Source of the DNA: RI-153 sp963721725
GTDB taxonomy: Bacteria > Chloroflexota > Anaerolineae > Caldilineales > Caldilineaceae
DNA: 64,000 nucleotides
NCBI GenBank assembly: GCA_963721725.1
Contig: CAVRLX010000007.1
Coordinates: 362,674 to 426,673 of the forward strand
Reading direction: 5' to 3'
Position numbers and translations under genes: made by a program. Positions 17,551-27,758 of the stretch are shown here, one piece after another (position 1 is the stretch's first letter; each line of letters begins with the position of its first letter). The notes under the pieces were generated by a model. The model worked only from the letters and a program-made list of their open reading frames with translations. It was not told the DNA's origin and did not search any database.

Positions 17551-18999
17551 TTAATAACTACGCCGAAATCGGACTGTCCAGCTAAAGTGACCAAAGCAGC
17601 CATGTTCGCCGACAAATTTCTGGCAACTGGCATCGTCAGAACAGAAGCGCCCCTGGATCAATTGGGAAAATGGAATGTCCCACGTGCGCGCCGTGTTGCC
17701 CACCGCTCGATCACTGGTGACCTCACGCCCGTCTACATCACGGATGACCATAATATCGTCGCCATCTTTGTTAACGTCTAGCTCGGCCACGCCTTCGCCT
17801 TTTTCGCCGGTTACGTGAATTTCGTTGCGATAGACGCCCTTGATGGTGACGCCGTTGAGACGGCTACCATTGGCATCTTCCACAACCACTTGGAGTACCT
17901 GCTTTTCGCCGCAGTTGACCGAAACCCCACCAGCCAAAAATCCACCATTTTCCACCACATCCCACAACCGCTGCTCCACCAAGCGGAATTCAGAACCGCT
18001 ACTGGGCGGCGGGGCCGGTGTATCGGTGGCGGGAACTTCAACCGGTGGCTGTGTGGGTTGCTCTGCGGGGGCCTGGGGCGGTTGTGTGGCCGGGGGCGGC
18101 GCAACTGTGGACTGCGGCACGGGGGTATCTGTGGGCGGTGGCAAGGTGGGGATAGCGGCTGCGACTGCGACAGCGGCGATATTACCAGTTACCTCCACCA
18201 ATGGCGCATAGATCCACCCTGACGCACCGTTACCAAGCTCGATTTGCCACCAATCACCGCCACTGTTTTTCGCCAGAATCAGTGCCGTTGAGCCAGCCTG
18301 CATAGCAGCAATAATCGGATGCCCTGTGCTGGGACCCGCGCGCACATTCATCGGCGAGATGGCCTGGACCTGGGCCGATGTAGAGAGCGCAGGGGTAGTC
18401 GTTATCGCCGGTGTTGGTACATCCGTGGTCGTGGCCTCCACCGGTTCCGTGTTAACCACAGGCAGATCAGTGGGGACCGGCGTCGGCTCCACCACCGCAG
18501 TTGCTGTGGGCAATTCACTCTGCGTCGCCGTTGGCTCCACCGCCTCGGCCACTACATTTTGCCCCGCTAAATAGCGTTCAAGGATAGACGACCGCAGACC
18601 CAGCGCCCCGACAAGGGCTACCAATGCGTCTGTGCTCTCTTCTTTTGGCGCGCGGGTCACGGCCTCTTCGGTCACCAATACCAGCCATTGATTGGCGTTG
18701 GCAACTTCCACCTGGGTGAGGGCTGTGCGTGCCGCTTCCAGATCCCCGCTGGCTGCAAACTCCAATGCTATGCGCTCAGTTTGGGCCGTAAGCGCCGCCT
18801 CGCTGGTATCGGGTTGAGCAGGCGTACACCCCACCAGAGCCACCGTCGCCAATAAGATCAGGCAAGACAAAATCCACTGCCAGAATCGGGTATGAAGACT
18901 GTGAATTGGAGCGATTGAGCGGAATCGGGAATGGAACAGGTGCGGGGAGGGGGCGAATCGATCAAATTTTTTGGGTTCTAGCATACGTTTTCCGAACAT
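17551..18999 (-). CDS. SH3-domain lipoprotein with TPxP linkers
   Basis: Up to 482 aa. A hydrophobic segment ending in ATVALVGC is a lipobox, so the start may lie downstream of 18999, giving a shorter signal peptide. The mature protein has a helical stretch, a Thr/Pro-rich linker, a bacterial SH3 domain (AISPMNVRAGPSTGHPIIAA to WWQIELGNGASGWIYA, about residues 213-275), a second Pro-rich linker, and a C-terminal Ig-like domain with several cysteines (VNCGEKQVLQVVVEDANGSRLNG). This is a surface lipoprotein that probably binds peptidoglycan or polysaccharide. Its architecture resembles the products at 14651 and 24474. Confidence 0.8.
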   Translation of the reverse strand: MFGKRMLEPKKFDRFAPSPHLFHSRFRSIAPIHSLHTRFWQWILSCLILLATVALVGCTPAQPDTSEAALTAQTERIALEFAASGDLEAARTALTQVEVANANQWLVLVTEEAVTRAPKEESTDALVALVGALGLRSSILERYLAGQNVVAEAVEPTATQSELPTATAVVEPTPVPTDLPVVNTEPVEATTTDVPTPAITTTPALSTSAQVQAISPMNVRAGPSTGHPIIAAMQAGSTALILAKNSGGDWWQIELGNGASGWIYAPLVEVTGNIAAVAVAAAIPTLPPPTDTPVPQSTVAPPPATQPPQAPAEQPTQPPVEVPATDTPAPPPSSGSEFRLVEQRLWDVVENGGFLAGGVSVNCGEKQVLQVVVEDANGSRLNGVTIKGVYRNEIHVTGEKGEGVAELDVNKDGDDIMVIRDVDGREVTSDRAVGNTARTWDIPFSQLIQGRFCSDDASCQKFVGEHGCFGHFSWTVRFRRSY

Positions 19000-19158
19000 G
19001 GAATAGATCGGCTTCTCCTAATCGAACAAATCGCATGACCGGATGTGTAAGTTTCCGGCTTCTCATTGATTTGTTATAATGCACAAAGACTGCGGACAAT
19101 ACAAGTGCTATACATGACAACGGTCCGTCACATAAGGACAGACCGTTGGAGAAGCTAG

Positions 19159-19244
<86 letters not shown>

Positions 19245-19370
19245 TTCCGCAGTATAATGCCATTGCCTGGAGTTCGTCAAATTTTGATGAAGAGTCAGGG
19301 ATTCTATTGACTGGCCTGTGGGATTTGATGATTTGACCTGTTTCTATCAGAAAGATTTCTCCCGATATTT

Positions 19371-19961
19371 ATGGATCAGCAGTCTTTGATCGAACGCTCG
19401 CTTAACGGCGATCTGGCAGCGTTCAACCACCTCGTTGTTGAATATCAGAACTTGGCGTATAGCGTCGCTTATCGGCTGCTAAACGATAGCGATGGCGCGG
19501 CTGACGCCGTTCAAGATAGCTTTATCAAGGCGTTTCGGGCGTTGGATAGTTTTCGCGGCGGCAACTTCAAAAGTTGGCTCATGCGAATCGTCACCAACAC
19601 CTGTTATGACGTTCTGCGCGCTCGTCAGCGTCGCAAGACAGACAGCCTGGATGCCCTGCCTGTGGAAAATGAGTATATCCCCGAACTCACCGACCACAGC
19701 GAATCTCCCCACCAATATGTCGAACGCCAGGAACTGTCCCAGTTGATCAGCGCCGCCATTCTCGACCTGCCTGACGATCAACGGGTGAGCATTGTTCTGT
19801 GCGATGTGGAAGGGTATAGCTATGAAGAGATCGCTGAGATCACCGAAGTTGCCATTGGCACAGTCAAATCGCGCATTAGCCGGGCACACGGCAAAGTGCG
19901 AGACTATCTGATCCAGCACCCGGAACTTTTACCCGTAGGGCTGCGTCCTAGAGAAGGGTAG
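19371..19961 (+). CDS. ECF-type RNA polymerase sigma factor
   Basis: 196 aa. Region 2 is present (FNHLVVEYQNLAYSVAYRLLNDSDGAADAVQDSFIKAF), then FKSWLMRIVTNTCYDVLRARQRR. Region 4 is LPDDQRVSIVLCDVEGYSYEEIAEITEVAIGTVKSRISRAHGKVRDYL, with the helix-turn-helix. The length is normal for an ECF factor. The gene directly downstream encodes a membrane-bound anti-sigma-like protein, forming a standard pair. What envelope or stress signal it answers is unknown. Confidence 0.95.
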   Translation: MDQQSLIERSLNGDLAAFNHLVVEYQNLAYSVAYRLLNDSDGAADAVQDSFIKAFRALDSFRGGNFKSWLMRIVTNTCYDVLRARQRRKTDSLDALPVENEYIPELTDHSESPHQYVERQELSQLISAAILDLPDDQRVSIVLCDVEGYSYEEIAEITEVAIGTVKSRISRAHGKVRDYLIQHPELLPVGLRPREG

Positions 19962-20055
19962 CCAGCATGATAGACTGTGCGCTTTCCCTTGCTCTCTGTG
20001 TTCTATACGGTTGTGTCACGGGTTTCCCTGACTGACACGCTAGATCGAAACTCAC

Positions 20056-21265
20056 TTGCGAACTTTTATGAACTCATTGCCCTTGTATCCGCTCAGTGAT
20101 GAACTGCTCTCCGCCTATGTGGATGGCGACGTCTCTGACGAAGAGAAACAGCAAATTGAATTAGCCATTGCCACCGATCCCGATGTCGCTTGGCAGATCG
20201 AAAGCTTGCGTCAGACCATTGATCTGTTACACGCGTTGCCGCCGATCCCGTTGCCCCGTAGCTTTATGCTCGAAGAGGCTCAAGTGGCCGATATTCTGGC
20301 CGCGCGACGCGCTAGCCACGGCTCTGCATTGGTTACCCCCCTGCCTTCGCTTTGGCAGCAGATCGGGCGGTTTTTCAATTCTGGCAATTTGGCTCTGCGC
20401 AATGCTTCGGCGCTTGTCGCTGTGCTCTTTTTGGTGCTGGTGCTGGGCGAACCTATGTTGACCACGCCGCAAATAGCCCCACAGCCCTCTGTGGCGGGCA
20501 TTCAATCTGCCCCGGCCAGCGAGGTTGCCTTCAATAATGAAGAGGCTGCCATACCCGCCGAAGCCCCCGCTGCCCAAGAGATCGCCGTTGCCAAAACTGC
20601 GCCCGCCGAAGAAACTGCCGCCCGGATGTCGGTTGCCGAAGATGTTGCCGCGGACGCTGCCGAAGAATCCGCCGCCGAAGAAACCATTGCCGAAGAACTT
20701 GTTGTTGAAGACGCTGCTGGATCGGCAGTGCAAATGCAAAGCCCGGCCATGGCGGCCAGCACCGCCGCAGAATCGGGGATGGCCGCCGATGAGGCCCCAC
20801 CCGGCGCAAGGATGGTCCCCGTAGACATCCCGCCGGCTGCCGCCGATGCATCTGCGCGCATAATGCCCGAAAGCGCCTCAGCCGCAGCCGCGGAGATGGG
20901 CGAAGCCGCCGCCGACTCTTCGTTGATGATGGAATCAGTCGAGTCCTCTGCGGCGGACGAAGGCGCAGCGCCCGCCGCCGTACAAACGCAGGTCATGCCA
21001 GAACCAACCGTTGCTCCGTTGGTTGCCCCCGAAAGCGACACTGAAAAGTGACACTGAAAGCGACACCACATCTATCACCGAGTCTGTGACCGTGGCAGAG
21101 GCCCCACTTGAAGGAACGGCTGGCGCGGCTGAACCCACTGCCGACCCGCCTTTGCCTGGTTGGGGCCTGGATGTATGGCAGATCGGGCAGATCGGCTTGC
21201 TTTCGCTGGCCCTTATCTTCTTGTTGCTCTGGTTGGGCAGCCGTCGCCGCCCCTTAAATCGGTAA
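20056..21265 (+). CDS. Anti-sigma-factor-like membrane protein, one frameshift
   Basis: The N-terminus (SDELLSAYVDGDVSDEEKQQIELAIATDPDVAWQIESLR) resembles anti-sigma domains, without a clear zinc motif. A transmembrane helix (NASALVAVLFLVLVLG) follows, then about 180 residues rich in Ala and Glu with PEA/AEE repeats. The first frame stops at 21051 after PESDTEK. One fewer A in a GAAAAGTGACACT unit at about 21043 would continue as SDTESDTTSITESV into a second hydrophobic C-terminal helix (QIGLLSLALIFLLLWLG) ending at 21265. The shift sits in a short tandem repeat, so slippage or consensus error are both possible. It starts about 95 bp after the sigma gene. Confidence 0.72.
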
Positions 21266-21274
21266 GAGTTTACT

Positions 21275-22100
21275 GTGCCTGAATTGCCCGAAGTTGAAAC
21301 CTATATCCGTGAACTGGCCCCTCTTCTGCGGGGCCAGCGTGTTGTGGAGGCCCAGGTCTTTTGGCCGCGCATCGTTGCCCACCCTACGCCCGATCTCTTT
21401 GTGCAATGGATCCGTCAGCGCCGCTTCGAGACCTTCGACCGACCGCGGCAAGTATATGCTCTTCGGGTTGGACAGCGCGGAAACGCTGATTGTCCATCTG
21501 CGCATGACCGGCGAACTACGCGTCCATCCCACCCCCACAAGCCCGGACAAACATACCCATCTACTTTTGGATCTGGAGAGTGGCGAGCAACTCCACTATC
21601 GAGACCAGCGCAAGTTTGGCCGTGTCTGGCTGGTGGAAGATGTTCAAAGCGTTTTGTACAAGTTGGGGCCAGAACCGCTGCGTGGGGAATTTCAGCCCCA
21701 GGGTTTGCACGACGCACTGAGTCGACGCAACGCCAGCATCAAAGCGCTGCTGCTTGATCAGTCGATTGTGGCGGGGGTGGGGAATATCTATGCCGACGAG
21801 GCGCTTTACCGAGCCAAAATCGATCCGAGGCGGGGAGGTGGTTCGTTAACCGTTGAGGAATGTATTCGCCTGCACGAAGCTGTGCGGTGGGTCTTGCAGC
21901 GGGGCATCGATCTACGCGGCAGCAGCCTGGGCACGGGTCCGCAAAACTACGCGCCGCCGGACGGATTGCCCGGTGCAGCCCAAAGCTTTCATCAGGTCTT
22001 TCGGCGCACAGGCCAGCCCTGTCCCACCTGTGGACATCCCATTGAGCGAATTGTCCTGGCGCAGCGCAGCACCCATTTCTGCGCCCAGTGTCAGCGCTGA
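21275..22100 (+). CDS. mutM: Formamidopyrimidine-DNA glycosylase, one frameshift
   Basis: GTG 21275 starts MPELPEVETYIREL, giving the catalytic Pro2 and Glu3. The frame shifts near 21445 (at FDRPRQ versus RGKYMLFGLDS) and continues through LIVHLRMTGEL, HYRDQRKFGR, LLLDQSIVAGVGNIYADEALY and the C-terminal zinc finger CPTCG...CAQC, ending at 22100. The combined protein is about 275 aa, the normal Fpg length. It removes oxidised purines (8-oxoG, FapyG). All functional residues are kept on both sides of the shift, so a consensus error is likely. Confidence 0.92.
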
Positions 22101-22129
22101 ACTTTGTAGATTGGCAAGAGCGGCGGAAG

Positions 22130-22193
22130 ATAAAACGAGTAAGGAGTAATGCATAGGGGTGGAATCCTACGCATTACTCCTTACTCGTTTTAT
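22130..22193. repeat. Long hairpin, AGTAATG word family
   Basis: A 28-bp stem with one mismatch: the left arm starts ATAAAACGAGTAAGGAGTAA and the right arm is its complement, around an 8-nt loop. It lies between the convergent fpg and the YtxH gene and shares words with the hairpins at 891, 36895, 38087 and 46979. Confidence 0.8.
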
Positions 22194-22229
22194 GTCTACC
22201 AAACTGATGCGTGAACCCATCCGCCTAAA

Positions 22230-22463
22230 CTACGTTCCCATTGTCCCTGGCGTATTGCGTCTTTTTGCCCGTAAAAATTCTTCGCGCAGCTCGGCCTCAC
22301 GCAGGGCAGCCGCTTTGCGCCCTTCGGCCAGTGCTTTGTCCAGACGCGAGCGATAGCTTTGATCAAACGCGGCGTCACGCGCCGGGGCCAGCACATACCC
22401 CACCAGCGCGCCTATGCCAATCCCAATCGCCGTGCCGATGACGAAATTTACACTTTTGCTCAT
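22230..22463 (-). CDS. YtxH-like small membrane-anchored protein
   Basis: 77 aa. The N-terminal hydrophobic glycine-zipper helix (VNFVIGTAIGIGIGALVGYVLAPA) is followed by a charged helix (SRLDKALAEGRKAAALREAELREEFLRAKRR). This matches the YtxH/GvpP-like layout of small membrane proteins often found near stress genes. It lies downstream of the PspC gene on the same strand, separated from it by a terminator. Its function is unknown. Confidence 0.65.
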   Translation of the reverse strand: MSKSVNFVIGTAIGIGIGALVGYVLAPARDAAFDQSYRSRLDKALAEGRKAAALREAELREEFLRAKRRNTPGTMGT

Positions 22464-22546
22464 GTTGGCTCCCTGGAGTTTCGATTTATTTCTAAAGTTT
22501 CAGTGGACTTATTTTCGCCTATTTTGCCGTGGGGTCCAAATAAAAA

Positions 22547-22573
22547 AGCCCAGACAGGATTCCTGTCTGGGCT
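22547..22573 (-). terminator. Terminator of the PspC gene
   Basis: AGCCCAGACAGGA and TCCTGTCTGGGCT form a 13-bp stem with an A-run at 22542-22547, acting as a U-run for minus-strand transcription from the PspC gene. Confidence 0.88.
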
Positions 22574-22588
22574 TCGGAGCAAAAACCG

Positions 22589-23536
22589 TTAGCGGATGCT
22601 GCCGTCAATGATCTGAACAGTCTGCACATCAGCGTCGTATTCCAGCGTCTCCACGCTGCGTTCGGGCAAGATGAACCCAGCCAGCGCATAGATCAGCGCA
22701 CCTGTGCCCACACTGCCCACCGAGAAGAGAATCCAGAAGAGACGCACCAGATTGGCGTCAATGTTAAAGGTTTGGGCAAGGCCACCACAGACACCCAACA
22801 CCAGTCGATCTGTGCGGCTGCGTTTGAGCGGGATGCGAGTGCGAGCGCTCTTCATACCGCTCTTCATGCTGCTCTTGACCGACTGTCCGTCCACGCTAAA
22901 GGCAGGTGCATTGGTACGCATTTTCGACCGCAGATTAGTTCTCCACTCGCCGAAACTAGTGCGCCACTCTTTGTGATTCTTGAGCAGCAACATGCCCGCC
23001 CCGATCAGCAGTGCCGGCCAGAAGATCACGCCCACCACCGTCCAGAAAACGTCCCACACCCAAGGCAGCACGCCCACATTTGCCAACAGCCAGAGTACAC
23101 CAAAGCTAATCAATAGCGTGCCGGCCCGGCCAATGTTGCGTTCGTTTAACTGTAACGTCGCCGGGGATTGCACCCCACTTTGGCTGGTTCCCACAGGCAA
23201 GAGTAGCCAGAGCGCCAGATAGGCCAAGAAACCGGCCCCGGCGCTGCCCAGCGTCAACACCACCCACAGCGCACGTACCAGCGCCGGGTCAATGTTCAGT
23301 GCATCAGCAATGCCGCCACAGACGCCGCCCACCAATTGATGGACCGGGTGACGATAGAGTGAAGGGCGCACCGCAGCGGGTTGCGTCGCAGCAGGTTGCG
23401 TCGCAGCGGTCTCGTCCTGTGAAATTGTGGAGACCATGCTCTCTTTCACGTCATCCACTGGCAAAGGCCGGACTGTCTGCGCAGATTGCACATTTTCGTT
23501 TGCGCCGCTTAACGGCGACAGGGGTTCGTTGCTCAT
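22589..23536 (-). CDS. Protein with two PspC domains
   Basis: 315 aa. The first PspC domain is at about residues 58-115 (LYRHPVHQLVGGVCGGIADALNIDPALVRALWV) and the second is near the C-terminus (KRSRTDRLVLGVCGGLAQTFNIDANLVRLFWI). Between them are two further hydrophobic helices (TLLISFGVLWLLANVGVLPWVW, VGVIFWPALLIGAGMLLL), resembling LiaF-like segments. The protein is probably an inner-membrane envelope-stress sensor or regulator. The duplication of the PspC domain within one chain is clear. Confidence 0.88.
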   Translation of the reverse strand: MSNEPLSPLSGANENVQSAQTVRPLPVDDVKESMVSTISQDETAATQPAATQPAAVRPSLYRHPVHQLVGGVCGGIADALNIDPALVRALWVVLTLGSAGAGFLAYLALWLLLPVGTSQSGVQSPATLQLNERNIGRAGTLLISFGVLWLLANVGVLPWVWDVFWTVVGVIFWPALLIGAGMLLLKNHKEWRTSFGEWRTNLRSKMRTNAPAFSVDGQSVKSSMKSGMKSARTRIPLKRSRTDRLVLGVCGGLAQTFNIDANLVRLFWILFSVGSVGTGALIYALAGFILPERSVETLEYDADVQTVQIIDGSIR

Positions 23537-23773
23537 TTTTTCTCCTCACTGTACACTTTTACAAAAAGCCCCGCTCGATTGTCAGTTTGGCAGCGGGATT
23601 GGTTTCAGGATGGTTCGTAAAACAATACGCAGCCCGGACGAAAAAGTTTCGAGATGAGCAGACTTTTGAATCACCCTTCCTGTGGACAAGGCGAAAAAAA
23701 TAGACAAGGCGAAAACCCGCTCTCGGCAGGACAGCGCGCCTTGCTATCCCACAAGGTTCACCTTCACCCAACC

Positions 23774-24352
23774 ATGTCTACCGCGTACGCCCGTGGATTG
23801 GGCGCGACTTTGCCGTCCATCTGGCAATCGGCGCGCTGGCTCGTCGCTGGGTTACAGCCTATGCCCGATGCTGCCTTGCACTGGTGGGCGGCGCAGCCTG
23901 CCGGGCATCTGGTGATCACCGCCGACGAAGAAAGATATGAGATCGATGGGCTGGCGCTGGGCGAACGCACCGTACACGCCGTGAGCTTGATCCCACTGCG
24001 TGCCATCCTCCACGACCCCGGCGGCGCGCTGATTCGGGCACTCTTGCCGCTGGATCATCTGCTGGGTTGCCACGGCGAGGCCAGCGGGCGCTGGCTCTCG
24101 GCGGGCGGTGGCGTTGATGCGCGCTGGCAGCGCGTGGGCCAAGCGATTGCCCAACTTTTCCGCCTGGGCTATGGTCTGAGCGAAGGTGCCTGTCAACAGC
24201 CACAGTTGTATCTGGCCGAAGGTCTGGTCACCGCCATACGTGACCCGCAACGGCTCAATACTGCCGATCCCAAACTTCACCGGTTGTTGCAATCCTCCCT
24301 ACTTTCCGCTCCCTTTTGGCGGCGTTTTCAGCGCGATGAAACAGTGTCATGA
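23774..24352 (+). CDS. Hypothetical protein
   Basis: About 192 aa from ATG 23774; an upstream in-frame ATG at 23654 would add 40 residues but lacks a good RBS. The sequence is rich in Ala, Leu and Trp (WQSARWLVAGLQPMPDAALHWWAAQPAGH), with a central segment ISLIPLRAILHDPGGALIRALLPLDHLLGC and no signal peptide or known motif. It is divergent from the PspC gene. I do not recognise the family. Confidence 0.55.
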   Translation: MSTAYARGLGATLPSIWQSARWLVAGLQPMPDAALHWWAAQPAGHLVITADEERYEIDGLALGERTVHAVSLIPLRAILHDPGGALIRALLPLDHLLGCHGEASGRWLSAGGGVDARWQRVGQAIAQLFRLGYGLSEGACQQPQLYLAEGLVTAIRDPQRLNTADPKLHRLLQSSLLSAPFWRRFQRDETVS

Positions 24353-24374
24353 AATCGTTTGTCGGGTCTGCTTG

Positions 24375-24404
24375 CCTCTATGGTAAAATCCTCTATGGTA
24401 AAAT
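24375..24404 (+). promoter_or_regulatory. Duplicated promoter-like word
   Basis: CTCTATGGTAAAAT occurs twice in tandem, giving two TAAAAT -10-like boxes about 75-100 bp upstream of the ATG at 24474. It resembles the duplicated TATAAT at 6627. Confidence 0.4.
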
Positions 24405-24473
24405 ACCCAGCAACATCGCTGACGTAACGCCTCTACTCTCATCTTTTGTACAACGTACTCTTCCCGTTGACCC

Positions 24474-26236
24474 ATGACACCACTGCCACCGCAGTTTGAG
24501 TTATCGCCATCCCCCGATTTTGAGACTGAGCCGACCCCTCGTCGGCGTCTGCTACCTGCGCGTGTGCTGCTTGCCGTGATCTTGTTGCTGCTGATCATGG
24601 TACTGTTGGCGCTTATACCCAGCCTACGCGCCCGCACCATCACCCCGTTTTTCAATCAATTGAGTGGGGGAAGCATCTCTGAGACCAATACTAGTGGGCG
24701 TGTCGCTGATGTTGCCGGCGCGCCCCTTTCCGCTTCCATAACCTCGACTACCACGATATCCACGCCTCGCCCCACGCTTGATCTAGATGTCGCAGTAGTC
24801 GATGCGCCAGGCGAAATGCGCTGGCAGATTGCCTATGCGGGCGATGAACGCGGGCCGGGCAGCGGCTGTGGCTATCTTTCGTTCTGGCTGACTGGCGCTG
24901 ACGCCGAGCGCTTCGATCTCTTGGAGAAGGCGGAGGCCCACCTGACCGTTTATGACGGGGACTTTATCTTTGAAAGGTACGGCCCGTCGCCCCTCTCTGC
25001 CCTACGCAGCCGCGGCGAGCCGCGCTACTATGAACTGCCCGCCGGCGATCCCGACTGCCGCCGCCATCGTTTGGCCGAGGCTGCCGACTATGCAGGCATG
25101 GCCTTTGTGCTGACGTTGCAGGCCAACGAGATGCCGATCCACAGCTATCGAGGCGTATTGCTGCCAGAGACACTCGTTTTTGCCACAGCCACGCCCACGC
25201 CGCCCCCCGCCGGACCCACGCCCACGCCCTTTCCACAGGTGCGCGTCAGCGGCATTACCAACGTGCGCAGCGGACCCGGCACGCTCTATCCGGCGCTGGG
25301 AAGCACCACTGCGGGGGCCACCTATGCCGTCGTGGCAAGCAACGCCGACCGCTCGTGGTGGCAGATCGATTTTAGCGGCCAGCCCGGGTGGATTTTCGCC
25401 AGCCTCACCGAAGCCACGGCAGTGGAGGGTATCGCCGTCGCCGCCGTCATCCCGCCCGCGCCTGTGCCCTTGCCCACGGCAACGCCTATCCCCCCACGCC
25501 TGTGCCCACGGTTGCGCCCACGCCTTATTTGCCTTTCTTGCTTTCTAACGACGGAACTTGCCAGCCTAACTCTGCCATGACCTATTTTGAAGGTCTGGTG
25601 GTGAACCGGGCGGGACAACCCGTCAACGGTGTCTGTTTGCATGTGGCCTATGAGGGGCCACGCAACAGCAAATGCACCGGCTGTGACGGCGCGGCCCCTG
25701 GCAAATGGGGCTTTGCGCCTTTTGGCAATCTTCCCGGCAAACAGGTCACTGTGCGTATTTACGTGGTTGCTTGCCCCGAATCCATGCCCGGCGGCGGCCA
25801 AAATCCGGACACTGGGTTTGGCCCGTTGGCCCCGTCATCGCCTGTGTGGACCTATACGATTGGCGAAAGTGTCCAGTGTACCGGCATCACGTTTAGCGAT
25901 AACCGCTATTTTGACGACAAAGGCAACCAGATCTTGCCGCCCACGGCCACCCCGGTGGCGTCGGCCAACCAGGTCGCCCGCGTGGCCGGACAGGGCCAGA
26001 GCTTTCAGCAGGTTAACCTGGACGCAGGCAATTACGTCTTCAAGGTAACCCATAACGGCATCGGCACATTCTCGGCCCGGTTGATGACCAGTACTGGGCA
26101 ATTGGTGGAGCAATTGGTCGATTCCATGGGCAGCTATGATGGCGCATTGGCGGTTACGGTAGCGCAAAAGGGTATCTATTTGGTGGCGGTCACCGCAGCC
26201 GACGGCGCGTGGACCATCATTATCGAGGCCCCGTAA
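24474..26236 (+). CDS. Membrane-anchored SH3-domain surface protein, one frameshift
   Basis: The N-terminal anchor (ARVLLAVILLLLIMVLLALIP) is followed by an extracellular domain of about 150 residues, then an SH3 domain (VSGITNVRSGPGTLYPALGS to WWQIDFSGQPGWIFA). The frame breaks in a C6 run at about 25490; seven Cs would continue as PTPVPTVAPTPYLPFLLS into a CarboxypepD_reg-like domain (FEGLVVNRAGQPVNGVCLHV) and a last beta-rich domain ending IIIEAP at 26236. The full product is about 587 aa. Homopolymer error is the simplest explanation. It is probably a cell-surface binding protein. Confidence 0.75.
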
Positions 26237-26259
26237 GGCCATCTCATCGGAGCCAACCG

Positions 26260-27021
26260 TGATCACACTCGATCCTTTTGCCCAAACCCAGCATCGTCCC
26301 TGGCCGTTGCCGATCGCCCTTGGCTAATGGCACAGCGTTGGCATGATCTGCTCTTTGCCCATTGGCCTGTGTCGCCAGCACAACTGGCCCCGTTGATCCC
26401 GCCGGGGCTGACATTGGAAACCTGGGAGCGAGAAGCCTGGATCGCCGTGGTTCCCTTTCGCATGAGCCATGTACGCCCGCGTGGGCTGCCCGCCGTGCCC
26501 TGGCTTTCGCACTTTCCAGAGCTAAATGTGCGTACGTATGTCCGCGTAGGGGACAAACCGGGCGTCTTTTTTTCAGCCTGGACGCAGCCAACCCGTTGGC
26601 GGTTGCGATTGCCCGTGCCTTTTTCCATCTGCCCTACTTTCGCGCTGAGATGCAATGTCAAAGCGACGCCGCTGGCACGGTGCGTTATACTAGTCAGCGC
26701 ACCCACGGCGACACACCTGTGGCCCGCCTCGAAGGGCACTATGCGCCCACCGGCGCGGTCTATCACGCCACGCCGGGAACGCTGGAAGCGTGGCTGATCG
26801 AACGGTATTGTCTCTATAGTGTGGACCGCTGCGGACAGATCTATCGGGGCGAAATCCATCATCAGCCGTGGCCGCTCCAGCCTGCCGTGGCTGATTTTTC
26901 CGTCAATTGGGTTGCCCAAGCCGACGGGGTGGCGTTGCCGGATACGCCGCCGCTGTTGCACTTTGCACGCACGTTACACGTCGCTGCTTGGGCAATTGAA
27001 GCTGTCACTGCTGCACTCTAA
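26260..27021 (+). CDS. DUF2071 (YqjF-like) protein, two frameshifts
   Basis: Family motifs are spread over three frames: RPWPLPIA (from GTG 26260), then MAQRWHDLLFAHWPVSPAQLAPLIPPGLTLETW, then FFSLDAANPLAVAIARAFFHLPYFRAEM to GAVYHATPGTLEAWLIERYCLY. The shifts are near 26318 and in the T7 run at about 26568, where T8 would keep the frame. The length and order are normal for DUF2071, an uncharacterised family related to acetoacetate-decarboxylase-like folds. If the first shift is real, ATG 26327 would be the start. Confidence 0.8.
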
Positions 27022-27041
27022 AAGCACCGTAAAGGGTTTGT

Positions 27042-27752
27042 ATGGATCAATTGTTGGGGATAGTAGATGCATTTTGGGATCAACTCCGCGCCGGGGCCTT
27101 TCCTCGCGGCAGCGATTGGAACTATCTGATTCTCTTGGTATTGGTAATTGTGGAAGGGCCGCTGGCCTCGCTGTTGGGCGCAGTGGCTGCTTCGGCGGGC
27201 ATTATGGATTTACGTCTGGTCTTCGCAACCATCATGGTGGGGAACTTTCTGGCAGACATAAGCTGGTATACGCTGGGCTACGTCAGCAAAGAGAGTACTC
27301 TGCTACGCTATGGGCGCTGGCTGGGGCTGCGGCCCCATCACCTGCAACGGTTGCGCTGGGGCATGCGCCGCCACTCCACCAAAATTTTGCTCGTCGCCAA
27401 ATTTTCTACAGGCTTTATCATCCCCACGCTGGTAGCGGCAGGGCTGGTACGCGTCCCCTTTCGTCAATGGTTTCCCATTGTCTTTGCGGGTGAGGTCTTT
27501 TGGGCGACAGTGCTGCTCCTAATCGGATACTATGCCACTGAGACCGTCAAAAGCGTAGAGCGTGGCTTGCACTATCTGGCCGTAGTGGGCTTCGTGGCAT
27601 TGGTGATTCTCTTGCTCTATCTGGCCCGCCGCACCTTGCGCCCGCGCCATGTTCTGGATTTGGATGATGAAAACGCACCGACGGATCCGCTGACTAAAAA
27701 CGGCCAAGAGGCGGAGCCACTCTTGGCCCCTCGACAGAAATCGAAAGAGTAA
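27042..27752 (+). CDS. DedA-family membrane protein
   Basis: 236 aa. The protein has several hydrophobic helices: LILLVLVIVEGPLASLLGAVAASAGIMDL, a central SWYTLGYVSKES segment with LRYGRWLGL, then FSTGFIIPTLVAAGLVRVPFRQWFPIVFAGEVFWATVLLLIGYY and a last helix. DedA proteins are membrane transporters thought to handle lipids and proton-motive force. The typical G-x-x-x-G and positive residues at the re-entrant loop (KFSTGFIIPT) are present. It starts 20 bp after the DUF2071 gene. Confidence 0.88.
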   Translation: MDQLLGIVDAFWDQLRAGAFPRGSDWNYLILLVLVIVEGPLASLLGAVAASAGIMDLRLVFATIMVGNFLADISWYTLGYVSKESTLLRYGRWLGLRPHHLQRLRWGMRRHSTKILLVAKFSTGFIIPTLVAAGLVRVPFRQWFPIVFAGEVFWATVLLLIGYYATETVKSVERGLHYLAVVGFVALVILLLYLARRTLRPRHVLDLDDENAPTDPLTKNGQEAEPLLAPRQKSKE

Positions 27753-27758
27753 CCGGCC

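Noticed and set aside
20525..20824. A Pro/Lys-rich + strand frame inside the anti-sigma gene
   Set aside because: It is an alternate-frame shadow of the Ala/Glu-rich repeats; its composition is explained by the repeat codons.
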